Shown here in pieces: positions 9,017-18,064 of a stretch of 34,266 bases of DNA. Every line of letters begins with the position of its first letter. Within the stretch, counting starts at the first letter, position 1. Origin of the DNA: Candidatus Geothermarchaeota archaeon (GTDB lineage: Archaea > Thermoproteota > Nitrososphaeria > Geothermarchaeales > JDFR-13). The stretch lies in assembly GCA_015522055.1 (NCBI GenBank), contig WAMZ01000157.1, forward strand, positions 1-34,266. The letters run 5' to 3'. The notes below the pieces were generated by a model. That model had not been told where the DNA came from, did not search any database, and saw nothing but the letters and a program-made list of their open reading frames with translations. The position numbers and the translations under genes are program-made.

Positions 9017-9253
9017 ATGAGGCGAATAGATTTAAGAGATATTAAGGATATGGAGTGTAGCAAGTCTAAGCTGGAGACATTCCAGATCCATATTGTTGCC
9101 AATGCGGATATTGGTGAGGAGCTGGAGGTTGTTGTTGGGAAGGAGGATGTGTGGGAGGCTCTACAAGAGATGGGCGAGGATTATGGTTATGAGGTTATAG
9201 AAGCCCGTAAAGTTAGTGATGATGAATATATAGTTAGGATTAGGATTGTATAG
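9017..9253 (+). CDS. Small TusA/SirA-like protein with degenerate CPxP motif
   Basis: A 78-residue acidic protein. Its N-terminus (IDLRDIKDMECSKSK) lines up with the start of TusA-family sulfur carriers (DLRGLxCPxP), and its C-terminus (GYEVIEARKVSDDEYIVRIRI) resembles the last alpha-beta unit of that fold. The Cys14 in the active-site position is kept, but the CPxP prolines are replaced (CSKS), so it is either a diverged sulfur carrier or a relative with another role. It lies about 95 bases upstream of sufC on the same strand with a separate promoter for each. The position suggests involvement in sulfur delivery to the Suf system, which is inference. The family assignment rests on pattern matching by eye and is moderate. 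Confidence 0.5.
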   Translation: MRRIDLRDIKDMECSKSKLETFQIHIVANADIGEELEVVVGKEDVWEALQEMGEDYGYEVIEARKVSDDEYIVRIRIV

Positions 9254-9313
9254 CCGATATATATTTCTGTCATCCTAATCTGTTAAATATATTTAAATAT
9301 TCCCATGCCATAT

Positions 9314-9326
9314 CTTTATATAACAG
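9314..9326 (+). promoter_or_regulatory. Candidate TATA promoter of the suf operon
   Basis: ctttatataacag is centred about 29 bases upstream of the sufC ATG, giving a nearly leaderless suf transcript. An earlier AT-rich stretch (aaatatatttaaat, about 9287-9300) is an alternative. Confidence 0.45.
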
Positions 9327-9348
9327 TGTTATTTTAGGTAGATATGCT

Positions 9349-10110
9349 ATGTTGGAGGTTAAAGACCTTTCTGTTGGCATTAAAGCTGACAGGATAAAGA
9401 ATATCCTTTATAATGTATCGTTAACTGTGGAGCCCGGCGAGGTCCATGCGATAATGGGTCCCAATGGCAGTGGTAAGACTAGTCTCCTATATAGCATAAT
9501 GGGGCATCCAAGATACGTTATACTGAAGGGTCAGGTGCTCTTGGATGGTGAGGATATTACTGGGCTGCCTCCTGAGGAGAGGAGTCTTAAGGGCTTGATG
9601 CTCAGTTTCCAACACCCGGTTGAGGTTGAGGGGGTTAGGCTGTCTACTTTACTTATAGCTGCTTGGAATAAGAGGAGGGGTGAGGCGGATCTCTTGAAGA
9701 TTGGGGATGCGAGGATGCTTAGGGATATGAGGCAATTGGCTTCCAGGGTTGGGTTGAAGCCTGAGTTCCTTAGGCGCGATGTTAATGTTGGTTTTAGTGG
9801 TGGTGAGAGGAAGAGGAGTGAGTTGTTCCAGGCTCTATTTCTAAGGCCTAAATATATGCTTCTCGATGAGCCTGATACGGGTCTGGATATAGATGGTGTG
9901 AAGCTGATTGCGGAGAATATATCTAGGATAGCTGAGGATGGCGTGGGTGTACTACTGGTCACTCACTATGCTAGGATACTGAATTATGTGAGGCCTGATA
10001 AGGTTAGTGTGATTGTGAATGGCCGTATAGTTGACACTGGTGGTCCAGAGCTTGCAGAGAGGATTGATAGAGAGGGGTATAAGAGTTATGGGGTGATAGA
10101 GGTTGACTGA
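9349..10110 (+). CDS. sufC: Fe-S cluster assembly ATPase SufC
   Basis: A soluble ABC-type ATPase of 253 residues, the usual SufC size. Walker A GPNGSGKT (about 37-44), the Q-loop FQHP with its following Val-Glu typical of SufC, the signature FSGGERKR (about 148-155) and Walker B MLLDEPDTGLD (about 169-179). In the SufBCD scaffold it drives the conformational change needed to assemble [4Fe-4S] clusters. It is the first gene of sufC-sufB-sufD and overlaps sufB by 8 bases. The nearby benzoyl-CoA-reductase-like enzyme and aconitase both need such clusters. Confidence 0.93.
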   Translation: MLEVKDLSVGIKADRIKNILYNVSLTVEPGEVHAIMGPNGSGKTSLLYSIMGHPRYVILKGQVLLDGEDITGLPPEERSLKGLMLSFQHPVEVEGVRLSTLLIAAWNKRRGEADLLKIGDARMLRDMRQLASRVGLKPEFLRRDVNVGFSGGERKRSELFQALFLRPKYMLLDEPDTGLDIDGVKLIAENISRIAEDGVGVLLVTHYARILNYVRPDKVSVIVNGRIVDTGGPELAERIDREGYKSYGVIEVD

Positions 10111-11536
10111 GGCGGTTAAGACTACGGATATTGAGGAGATTCTAAAGTATACATCTGTCGATGAGCTTTATGGCTGGGAGTGGGAGTATGCCAAGGAGAT
10201 AGAGATTAGGGGTAGGATTACGAGGGATATTATTGAGGAGATCTCGAGGGTTAAGAAGGAGCCTGATTGGATGCTTAGGCTTAGGCTTAGGGCTCTCGAC
10301 CTATTCTATAGACTGCCTATGCCTAGGTGGTTGACGGGTATTGAGGAGATTGATCTTGAGGAGTTGGCTGCGTATGTTAAGCCTAAGGCTGAGCGTACGG
10401 AGGAGTGGACCGATTTACCGGAGGAGATTCGGAAGGCTTATGAGAAGCTTGGTATACCCGAGATTGAGGCGAGGTTCCTATCTGGGTTGACCGCTGTATA
10501 TGGTAGTGAGACTGTATATAGTAAGATGAAGGAGAAGCTTGAGGAGCAGGGAGTCATTATCATGCCTATTGAGGACGCGGTTCAGAAGTATCCAGACCTA
10601 ATTAAGAGGTATTTCGCCCGTATATTTCCACCATCCGATCATAAATTTGCGGCTCTCCATGTGGCTCTGTGGAGTGGCGGTGCATTTGTATATGTGCCTA
10701 AGGGTGTTAAGGTTGAGCAGCCTATAGAGGCGTTCTTCTTTATAGGCGGTAGTCTCGAGGGTCAGTTTGAGCATACACTCGTCGTCGCTGATGAGGGTAG
10801 CTATGTGCATTTTATTGAGGGTTGTTCAGCCCCCCTCCTTAAGAGATATAGTTTCCATGATGGGATGGTGGAGCTATATGCTGCTAGGAATGCCCATATA
10901 AAGTTTACGACGCTCCAGAATTGGAGTAGGGATATTATAAACTTTAATAATAAGAGGGGGATTGCGAAGGAGGGGGCTGTTATCGAGTGGACTGAAGGTA
11001 GCATAGGTAGTAAGATTACATATACATATCCCAGCACAATCCTTGCAGGTAGGGGGGCCAAGACTAGTAATATTGTAATAGGGATAGCCAATGGGCCATA
11101 TCTTAAGGATACCGGCTCAAAGGTAATACATGCTGCTCCCGAGACCGCGAGTAGGATCGTGTCGAAGAGTATAAGTAATAACGGGGGTATCAGTGTCTAT
11201 AGAGGTTTAGTCAGGATTAATAAGGGTGCATATAATAGTATCGCGAATGTTGAGTGTGACTCCCTTATACTGGATGAATCTAGCCTGGCTTATACATATC
11301 CACATAACCAGGTTGAGGAGCCTACAGCCACTGTATCTCATGAGGCTAAGACGGGTAGGCTTAGTGAGGAGCAGCTCTTCTATATGGCCTCGAGGGGGTT
11401 AGATGAGGGTGAGGCTAAGAGCCTCATAGTCATAGGTATGTTGAAAGAGATTCTTAGTGACCTACCCCTAGAGTTCGTTAGCATATTGAATAGGGTTATA
11501 CAGCTAGAGTTTAGCGAGGTAGGTGGTGTTGGCTAG
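10103..11536 (+). CDS. sufB: Fe-S cluster scaffold protein SufB
   Basis: A 477-residue SufB, including the long N-terminal helical part (about 1-130) and the right-handed beta-helix core ending in HEAKTGRLSEEQLFYMASRG, the family's C-terminal hallmark. The start is TTG with GGTGAT five bases upstream, inside the end of sufC. Compared with the remembered Escherichia coli SufB, the position of the essential Cys405 appears to be Ser (in DESSLAYTYP), while a Cys (Cys385, in VECDS) sits about ten residues earlier. Such ligand shifts are plausible in archaeal SufB, but I judged this alignment by eye. Confidence 0.93.
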   Translation: MTEAVKTTDIEEILKYTSVDELYGWEWEYAKEIEIRGRITRDIIEEISRVKKEPDWMLRLRLRALDLFYRLPMPRWLTGIEEIDLEELAAYVKPKAERTEEWTDLPEEIRKAYEKLGIPEIEARFLSGLTAVYGSETVYSKMKEKLEEQGVIIMPIEDAVQKYPDLIKRYFARIFPPSDHKFAALHVALWSGGAFVYVPKGVKVEQPIEAFFFIGGSLEGQFEHTLVVADEGSYVHFIEGCSAPLLKRYSFHDGMVELYAARNAHIKFTTLQNWSRDIINFNNKRGIAKEGAVIEWTEGSIGSKITYTYPSTILAGRGAKTSNIVIGIANGPYLKDTGSKVIHAAPETASRIVSKSISNNGGISVYRGLVRINKGAYNSIANVECDSLILDESSLAYTYPHNQVEEPTATVSHEAKTGRLSEEQLFYMASRGLDEGEAKSLIVIGMLKEILSDLPLEFVSILNRVIQLEFSEVGGVG

Positions 11537-12653
11537 CGAGACAATAGAGCTTATCCGTAGGATGGGTAGGGAGGGTGTAAAGAGGCTGGAGTACCAGAAG
11601 TTTGGAGATTCCCCTACCGTAAAATATTATACGAAGTGGGATCTCTACAGTAAATATCTTGAGGACCCCGGTATATGTACTAGTGTAGGCCTCATTGTTA
11701 AGTCTGATGTGGAGAAGGTGGGTATATGGAAGTTCTCATCCCACGAAGACCTTTATCCAATTGGTAAATTGATCAGGCCTGATGAGTCTAAGATTGTTGC
11801 TAGCCACTACGCGGCTCTTAGGGATGCATTGGTGGTTGAGATTAGGGACAATACCGATGTCGAGATTAGGGTTGGTGATGGATTGGGTTCATCGTCGATA
11901 CATTCTAGACATATTATACTCGTCACTAAGAAGCGTATAAAGGCTAACGTTACCATAGATGCCACCAATTATGAGAACGACGCCCTAGAGACTCTATTTA
12001 TAGAGGGATACCTGGGTAAGAAGTCTAAGCTGAACCTACTTATACTAAATAATCCACCGGAAAACACTCCTAGCATAAATATATTTAGGTTTGCATTGGA
12101 TGATGGAGCCGACCTCAAGTATGGCTACCTGGGATCAGGTGGATATATGCATCATCAGAATGACCTATTTCTATTAGGTGAGAGGGCGAAGGTGATAAGT
12201 GGAGCCGCATTTGTATCGGGACCTAAGCAGAAGATTGATTATGTCGGTAGCGTTGTACATGAGGGCCCTAGGGGGGAGAGTCATATAACCTCTCAGGGGG
12301 TTATCTTCGGTGATGGCTATGGTGTCGCTAGGGGATTGGCGAGGGTCACACGCTCCGGGGACTGGAGTAAAACTGTGTTTGAGGCTGGCGTCATCTTGAT
12401 GGATGAGGGGGGTAAGGGATATGCATCCCCCATGTTAGAGATAGATACGGGTAATGTTTTGGAGGCTAGGCATGAGGCTAGGGAGGCTAGATTCGGTTTG
12501 GAGCAGCTATTCTATCTAGCGACTAGGGGTTTCAATAAGGATGAGGCGAGGTACCTACTTACATATGGTATTCTACTCAATCAAGTTTCTCACCTGGATG
12601 GTGAGCTTCTAGAATATGCTGATGGCTTCATCAGGGATATGTTCTTCAAATAA
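11523..12653 (+). CDS. sufD: SufB/SufD-family protein, SufD-like subunit
   Basis: A 376-residue beta-helix protein of the SufBD family, shorter than SufB because the N-terminal domain is reduced, as in SufD. The C-terminal hallmark is present (ARHEAREARFGLEQLFYLATRG), including the His region that in SufD faces the SufB Cys. It overlaps the end of sufB by 14 bases; possible starts are GTG 11523, GTG 11526 and TTG 11529, all in frame. It should form a heterodimer with SufB bridged by two SufC molecules. A short T-tract follows the gene. Confidence 0.85.
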   Translation: MVLASETIELIRRMGREGVKRLEYQKFGDSPTVKYYTKWDLYSKYLEDPGICTSVGLIVKSDVEKVGIWKFSSHEDLYPIGKLIRPDESKIVASHYAALRDALVVEIRDNTDVEIRVGDGLGSSSIHSRHIILVTKKRIKANVTIDATNYENDALETLFIEGYLGKKSKLNLLILNNPPENTPSINIFRFALDDGADLKYGYLGSGGYMHHQNDLFLLGERAKVISGAAFVSGPKQKIDYVGSVVHEGPRGESHITSQGVIFGDGYGVARGLARVTRSGDWSKTVFEAGVILMDEGGKGYASPMLEIDTGNVLEARHEAREARFGLEQLFYLATRGFNKDEARYLLTYGILLNQVSHLDGELLEYADGFIRDMFFK

Positions 12654-12662
12654 TGTTATAAA

Positions 12663-12670
12663 TTCTTTTT
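12663..12670 (+). terminator. T-rich terminator after sufD
   Basis: ttcttttt follows the sufD stop by about 10 bases and is the only T-tract before the next promoter. Archaeal termination mainly needs such tracts. Confidence 0.35.
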
Positions 12671-12720
12671 AATGTATGTAAATACCTAATTATACATATC
12701 AGTAATTCTAAATATAGTAC

Positions 12721-12733
12721 GTTATATATACGG
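12721..12733 (+). promoter_or_regulatory. Candidate TATA promoter of the CBS-domain gene
   Basis: gttatatatacgg is centred about 31 bases before ATG 12758, giving a leader of only a few bases. A second AT-rich box (atttatataat, about 12740) is too close to the start codon to be the functional TATA element. Confidence 0.4.
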
Positions 12734-12757
12734 CTCGACATTTATATAATTTTTGGT

Positions 12758-13171
12758 ATGAGCTACATAGGGAAGAAGATTAGGGATGTGATGGTTCCGA
12801 AGGGACGGCTGGTATACACTACACCTGATACCACGGTTAAGGATGCAGTGAAGCTAATGGTTAAGAGTAATGTCGGCAGTATCCTTATCGTGGAGAACGA
12901 TAAACTGGTTGGTATATTCACTGAGAGGGACCTGATGAAGATGATCGCTGAGGATAAACCTGTATACACCGCGATTGGCGATGTAATGACGAAGAACCCG
13001 GTCTCACTTAAGCCTGATGACCCATTGAGTAAGGCAGCATTATTAATGAGTGAGAGGGGGTTCAGGCACGTACCCATTGTTGATGAAGAGGGTAACCTGG
13101 TCGGTATAGTGTCGTCTAGGGATATATCCAGGGTGTTCTATGAAGCTGCGGAGGCCTCCTTCACAGAATAG
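12758..13171 (+). CDS. Tandem CBS-domain protein
   Basis: A 137-residue protein made only of a CBS pair: CBS1 about residues 10-60 (ending GIFTERDLMKMI) and CBS2 about 74-125 (HVPIVDEEGNLVGIVSSRDI). Both repeats end in the G-I-(F/V)-(T/S)-x-RD signature that binds the ribose of adenosine nucleotides. Such stand-alone pairs usually act as AMP/ATP or S-adenosylmethionine sensors for a partner protein that cannot be named from sequence. The gene is monocistronic and convergent with aconitase. Confidence 0.85.
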   Translation: MSYIGKKIRDVMVPKGRLVYTTPDTTVKDAVKLMVKSNVGSILIVENDKLVGIFTERDLMKMIAEDKPVYTAIGDVMTKNPVSLKPDDPLSKAALLMSERGFRHVPIVDEEGNLVGIVSSRDISRVFYEAAEASFTE

Positions 13172-13225
13172 CCTCTTCTTTATTATAATCTTCTCTCGAT
13201 AAATGCCTAATACTTAGGTAGATGT

Positions 13226-15997
13226 TTATGTGGTTAGGCCCTTAACCTGTTTTATGATCTTCCTCATCACGTATCTAAGTATTCCACCGTTTATGTAATA
13301 GTCAATCTCCACCTCATTGTCTAGTCGGCATATTACTCTAAACTCTTTCTTACTTCCATCTGGCCTATGGGCAACGACCTTCAGCTCCTTCTTCGGATGT
13401 AGGCCTTCCTCAATACCTAGTATGTCGTAGACCTCGTCACCCCTCAACCCTAGTGACTCAGCGTCCTCTCCTTCGAGGAACTGTAGTGGTAGTATGCCCA
13501 TCCCTATTAAATTGCTTCTATGTATCCTTTCGAAGCTCTTCGCGATGACTGCTTTTACCCCCAATAGGTATGGACCCTTGGCAGCCCAATCTCTACTACT
13601 GCCTGTTCCATAGGCCCTGCCAGCTATTACTATAGTATCTATATTATTCTCCATATATTTCATAGCTGCTTCATAGACGGTAGTTACACGTTTCTCGGGC
13701 CAGTATATGGTATATCCACCTTCTCTATCGACTAGTAGGTTTCTTATTCTTGGGTTGGCGAATGTACCCCTCATCATGACTTCATGGTTTCCTCTTCTGC
13801 TTCCATAGGTTAAGTATTCAGTTGGCTTAACCCCCTGTTTGGAGAGATATTCTGCTGCGGGTGTGCCCTCCTGGATGACTCCGGCTGGGCTTATATGGTC
13901 TGTGGTGACTCTATCACCGAGCAATAGGAGTACCCTTGCATTTTTTATATCCCTGGGCTTTGGCACGTCTAGGCTGAATCCTTCGAAGAATGGGGGGCGC
14001 TTTATGAACGTAGATTTCTCATCCCAATTATATAGGAGTCCCGTTGGTGCCTCTAGTTTCCTCCACTCTTCGGTCCCCTCATATATGTCGCTATATACTT
14101 GTTTGTAGATATCTGTCCTGACATATTTAGATACATATTCATTTATCTCCTCGATGCTTGGCCATATATCTCTGAGGTACACTGGTTCTCCCGTGGGGGT
14201 CCTACCTATAGGCTCGTTGTATGGGTCCCAGTTTATGGTGCCTTTTATTGCGTATGCAACTACCATTATAGGTGATGCTAGGAAGTTACCTTTTGATAAG
14301 GGGTGGATCCTGCCGGAGAAGTTTCTATTCCCACTGAGGACGCTCACTGCATATAGATTGTAGCTCCTTATGGCTTTCTCGACTATCGGGTGGAGCGGCC
14401 CGCTGTTCCCTATACATGTAGTACATCCATATCCGACTATATGGAATCCCAGTGCCTCTAGATATGGTAATAGACCCGACTCTTCAAGATATTTTGTGAC
14501 GGCTCTACTCCCGGGTGCTAGACTCGTCTTTACCCACGGCTTGATCTTGAGCCCATACTCGACAGCCTTCTTTGCTAGTAGACCTGCACCAATCAATAGA
14601 TACGGGTTTGATGTATTTGTACAGCTGGTTATAGCGGCTATTACTATGGATCCATGGCTTAGAACCCCCTTCACTCCGTCGAGCTCTATCTCTACAGAGG
14701 GGTATTCATGGTGACCTATTGTCTCATGACCATGGACGAACTCCTCCTCAGCCCTGTCCCTACCCTCAACCTCCGCATGGCTTGGTAGGCCCATATAGTC
14801 GTGAATTATTTGTGATACACGTCTCTTGGCTTGCTTTAGTGGTATTCTGTCCTCTGGGTTCGCCGGCCCCGCTATGGATGGCTCTACCTGACTCAAATCG
14901 AAAACCAGTTTATATGTATATTCAGGTTCCATACCATCTTCATAATACAGTCCCTGTGTCTTACAATACTTCTCTACAAGTTCTATAAGTTTATCATCTC
15001 TACCGGTTATCCTGAGATAGTCTAATGTTATGTCGTCGACCGGGAAGAAGCCGGTTGTTGCCCCATACTCTGGAGCCATGTTGGCTATGGTTACCCTGTC
15101 GAATCCACTCAAATATTTTAAGCCAGGCCCATAGTATTCGACGAGCTTGCCTACGGTATCTACACCTGCCTTCTTCCTCAGAAACTCCGTTATCGCTAAC
15201 ACTATATCGGTTGATGTGACGCCCTCCTCGGGTTCACCAACTATCTTTACTCCTATAACGTCTGGTAGGGTGATATAGTATGGCTCTCCGAGTAGTACTG
15301 CTTCCGCTTCTATACCACCGACCCCCCATCCTAAGACGCCTATCCCATTTACCATGGTTGTATGACTGTCTGTACCTATCAATGTATCTGGGTATGCAAG
15401 GCTCCCATCGCTGGAGCCGTCTCTCACAACGACGTCTGCAAGATATTCTATATTTACCTGGTGGATTATCCCTTTGCCTGGGGGCACGATTCTCAGATTC
15501 TTGAATGCATTCTGGGCCCATTTCAAGAGTCTATATCTCTCCTTAAATCTCTTGAATTCAAGCTCCATGTTCTTCTGAAGTGAGAATATTACACCATGGT
15601 AGTCCACCCTAATACTATGGTCTATTATCAAGTCTCCTCTAATCTTCGCGTCCACGGCCCTGGGGTCTATACCATACTCACTCGCCAAGTCCCTCATGGC
15701 TGCGAGGTCGACTACTAGAGGTACGCCTGTATAGTCCTGCATAACTACTCTGTAGGGCTTGAACGGTATGGTTACTCTTCCCCTCTTGTTAATCCAGTCG
15801 CCTACGTTCTCTAGATCACTCTCCTTGACGCTGTATCCATCTATATTTCTCGCTATATTCTCTAGGAATATCTTGATCGTGAATGGGAGCTTCTCCAAGT
15901 TTGTATATCCAAGCTCCTCTATCTTCCTAAGGCTATATATCTTAAATCTTCCTTCGCTGGTTTCTATGGAATCTATAAAATCTAGGTGGTTCACCAA
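13226..15997 (-). CDS. acnA: Aconitate hydratase, AcnA/IRP type
   Basis: A 923-residue aconitase converting citrate and isocitrate in the citric acid cycle. The length and domain order (domains 1-3, linker, swivelling domain 4 from about 690) match the AcnA/IRP1 class. The [4Fe-4S] ligands are Cys459 (SCTNTSNP) and Cys525/Cys528 (GCTTCIGNSG). The substrate-binding strand GTDSHTTMVNG (about 208-218) and the swivel-domain GRAYGTGSSRDWAAKG are intact. The ORF track starts at TTG; the next codon, GTG 15994, is equally possible, with GGGGGTG upstream. A TATA-like element (cattatttatag, 16020-16031) lies at near-leaderless distance. It indicates a working oxidative or reductive citric acid cycle. 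Confidence 0.93.
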   Translation of the reverse strand: MVNHLDFIDSIETSEGRFKIYSLRKIEELGYTNLEKLPFTIKIFLENIARNIDGYSVKESDLENVGDWINKRGRVTIPFKPYRVVMQDYTGVPLVVDLAAMRDLASEYGIDPRAVDAKIRGDLIIDHSIRVDYHGVIFSLQKNMELEFKRFKERYRLLKWAQNAFKNLRIVPPGKGIIHQVNIEYLADVVVRDGSSDGSLAYPDTLIGTDSHTTMVNGIGVLGWGVGGIEAEAVLLGEPYYITLPDVIGVKIVGEPEEGVTSTDIVLAITEFLRKKAGVDTVGKLVEYYGPGLKYLSGFDRVTIANMAPEYGATTGFFPVDDITLDYLRITGRDDKLIELVEKYCKTQGLYYEDGMEPEYTYKLVFDLSQVEPSIAGPANPEDRIPLKQAKRRVSQIIHDYMGLPSHAEVEGRDRAEEEFVHGHETIGHHEYPSVEIELDGVKGVLSHGSIVIAAITSCTNTSNPYLLIGAGLLAKKAVEYGLKIKPWVKTSLAPGSRAVTKYLEESGLLPYLEALGFHIVGYGCTTCIGNSGPLHPIVEKAIRSYNLYAVSVLSGNRNFSGRIHPLSKGNFLASPIMVVAYAIKGTINWDPYNEPIGRTPTGEPVYLRDIWPSIEEINEYVSKYVRTDIYKQVYSDIYEGTEEWRKLEAPTGLLYNWDEKSTFIKRPPFFEGFSLDVPKPRDIKNARVLLLLGDRVTTDHISPAGVIQEGTPAAEYLSKQGVKPTEYLTYGSRRGNHEVMMRGTFANPRIRNLLVDREGGYTIYWPEKRVTTVYEAAMKYMENNIDTIVIAGRAYGTGSSRDWAAKGPYLLGVKAVIAKSFERIHRSNLIGMGILPLQFLEGEDAESLGLRGDEVYDILGIEEGLHPKKELKVVAHRPDGSKKEFRVICRLDNEVEIDYYINGGILRYVMRKIIKQVKGLTT

Positions 15998-16101
15998 TAG
16001 ATTAACACCCCCGGTTTATCATTATTTATAGTTCTTCCATGCTATAAAGCTAAATATAATGCTGATTGGGATCGAGTCGGGGGTTTTATGAGGGTTGTGC
16101 C

Positions 16102-16932
16102 TTAAAGATCATATTTATAGACGTAGAAAGTCTTCTCCTCATCTACTTCATGGACACCCTTTACCATCTCTATCAATTCCGGGTCGCTTGGTATGTATCC
16201 ATATAGCTTGGATATTCCTTTTTTATCAGATACCTCTTTCAATGCCCCGAGTATATCGAGATACCCGTCTATGGATAGTGCATCTAAATATCTTACATAA
16301 ATATAGTTCTCCCCTCCTAGCTGGATGGTGGGGCCGGTGATGGCAACTCCATCATCAACATATATCCTATCATTTCTATAGATTCTATTATATGCATCTC
16401 TGTATACTGGGAGAAATATCCAGGGTGATCTTCTCCACGCCATGATATAGTTGTTATCCGCCAGTCTATAATATTTGGATGTTAGTTGGTTCCAGCTTAG
16501 TCCGATATTAAATTTCTTAGGCTCGAGGACGCTTAGGTCATCGACCCTTAAAATTGTATATTTGGCGGCCCTAACGAATCCTATTGATTCCAGGCTTTTC
16601 TGTGCTGGTAAATTATCCTTCATTGTTATTAGCATGGCTCTCCTGCAGCCTTTTTGCCTAGCAAGGTCTAGGGAGTATATGTTTGCCTTCTTAGCCAATC
16701 CTCTGCCTTGGTATTCTGGCTTGACCCTCATGCCCTCGAACCATGCTGTGTCGCCAAGCCATTTAATATGCCATATGGCTATTGGTTTCTCATTATCATA
16801 TATTGCTAGGAACTCACCTTCCTTCATCCATCTCCTCCATACATGTGGTATGTAATCGTGTTCACCCCAAATATCCTTTATCCAGCTCAGTATATAGTCC
16901 ATGTCACTAAGTTTCACTCGATCTATATACAT
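16102..16932 (-). CDS. GNAT family N-acetyltransferase
   Basis: A 276-residue protein with an N-terminal GNAT fold (about 1-130). The acetyl-CoA pyrophosphate loop is clear (VKPEYQGRGLAKKA, about 70-83), followed by the helix and ALITMKDNLPAQKSLESIGF, the motif-B end of the fold. The remaining 140 residues could be a degenerate second GNAT-like half, as in some two-domain acetyltransferases. The substrate is unknown. It is monocistronic, about 100 bases upstream of the acnA start on the same strand, so weak read-through into acnA is possible. Confidence 0.78.
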   Translation of the reverse strand: MYIDRVKLSDMDYILSWIKDIWGEHDYIPHVWRRWMKEGEFLAIYDNEKPIAIWHIKWLGDTAWFEGMRVKPEYQGRGLAKKANIYSLDLARQKGCRRAMLITMKDNLPAQKSLESIGFVRAAKYTILRVDDLSVLEPKKFNIGLSWNQLTSKYYRLADNNYIMAWRRSPWIFLPVYRDAYNRIYRNDRIYVDDGVAITGPTIQLGGENYIYVRYLDALSIDGYLDILGALKEVSDKKGISKLYGYIPSDPELIEMVKGVHEVDEEKTFYVYKYDL

Positions 16933-17011
16933 ATTTGAATCACTATATTTGATATGGTCTACTATTGAAATGAAAATTTTTTCTATCTATTTATTTAATT
17001 GATTTTTTGGT

Positions 17012-17458
17012 ATGACTAGGATATATTTGGTTCAGCATGGGAAGACTTATCCTAAGGAGGTTGACCCGGAGAGGAGGCTGAGTGAGGAAGGTGTCAGGGA
17101 GACGGAGTCTGTGGCTAGGAAGGCTAGGGCATTGGAGGTTAAGGTTAGGGAGATCTGGCATAGTGGTAAGACTAGGGCCAGGATGACTGCGGAGATATTC
17201 TCGGAGTATCTAGGCGTCGATGAGTTGATCGAGAAGGAGAATTTGGCGCCTCTAGATGACCCGAGACCTATATACGAGGAGTTGATGAATATCGATTATG
17301 ATGTTATGGTTGTGGGCCACCTTCCTCATTTGAGTAAGCTATTAAGTATGTTGCTCCATGTAGATACAGAGGTCTTAAGATTTAACTATTCCCATTTATT
17401 GGCGCTTGAGAGGGAGGAGAGCGGGAAGTTCCTAATTATATGGTATATCCCACCATAA
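17012..17458 (+). CDS. SixA-like histidine phosphatase family protein
   Basis: A short (148 residues) histidine-phosphatase-superfamily protein of the SixA branch. The N-terminal catalytic motif reads LVQHGK (His9 is the phospho-acceptor; Gln replaces the usual Arg, common in SixA-like proteins), followed by RRLSEEG (about 21-27), HSGKTRARMTAE (about 50-61) with the second Arg, and the distal His103 in VVGHLPHLSKL. SixA enzymes remove phosphate from phosphohistidine proteins; the archaeal substrate is not known. The ATG follows ttttttggt without a good Shine-Dalgarno, so it is probably leaderless. Confidence 0.75.
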   Translation: MTRIYLVQHGKTYPKEVDPERRLSEEGVRETESVARKARALEVKVREIWHSGKTRARMTAEIFSEYLGVDELIEKENLAPLDDPRPIYEELMNIDYDVMVVGHLPHLSKLLSMLLHVDTEVLRFNYSHLLALEREESGKFLIIWYIPP

Positions 17459-17463
17459 ATTGG

Positions 17464-18012
17464 TCATGTCTTTATACAACATTCATATATGTCTTCCGGC
17501 AGCCCCTCCAAAATTTTCATATATACGCATTGTAGGTCTATCGGGTTTTGGGGTAACTTATTACTTGGCGGCCCTTCACTAACTAGGCTGGATCTAATTT
17601 TCTCCGCTATATCCATCTGATCCATCTGTACCTTAACTAGCATGGCCAGTACCCTGATGAGCCACCTCACCACTCCGCGATGTTCATCATCCATGTAGTC
17701 CTCTAGGATCTCATGCGCCTCCCAATATCGATATTCTTTAATTAATCTGCATAACTCGGCAATATTTCTCGGTCTCTCGACATCCAGGTTCAATGCTTGA
17801 TACATTTCCAACCCTATTTTACCTAGGTGGGCCGCTAAACCCTCTATCCCAATCGATGTATGTATATCGATCTCGATGTATCTAGGGGATATCCTAATGT
17901 TTATCCTTTCTATTTTGGGCATGGTCCTCTTTATCATTCTGATTAGGCGCCCTCTATCGCTTGGAACATATCTCTTTCTATTCTCGACTAGTATTAGGTA
18001 TCGGTTCATCAT
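17464..18012 (-). CDS. DUF309-domain protein
   Basis: A 182-residue protein whose C-terminal part (about 95-160) has the DUF309 hallmark YWEAHEILEDYM followed by a helix that normally carries a second conserved region. DUF309 proteins are small helical proteins of unknown function, widespread in archaea and bacteria. The N-terminal 90 residues (basic, with alternating strands such as INIRISPRYIEIDIH) do not resemble anything I recognise. It is convergent with the SixA-like gene (5-base gap) and divergent from trmO. I cannot propose a function. Confidence 0.65.
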   Translation of the reverse strand: MMNRYLILVENRKRYVPSDRGRLIRMIKRTMPKIERINIRISPRYIEIDIHTSIGIEGLAAHLGKIGLEMYQALNLDVERPRNIAELCRLIKEYRYWEAHEILEDYMDDEHRGVVRWLIRVLAMLVKVQMDQMDIAEKIRSSLVSEGPPSNKLPQNPIDLQCVYMKILEGLPEDIYECCIKT

Positions 18013-18064
18013 TCTGTCTACAATTAAATATTTCTTCTTTTCTAAAATTTGTTGGTGTATTTAT

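Noticed and set aside
13839-16031. Series of ORFs on both strands within the aconitase gene
   Set aside because: All are shadows of the 923-aa aconitase, whose motifs are intact throughout.
17876-18064. N-terminal 63 codons of the 232-aa ORF containing TrmO
   Set aside because: They run antisense through the DUF309 gene, are hydrophobic without family similarity, and an ATG at 18065 starts the TrmO domain exactly.
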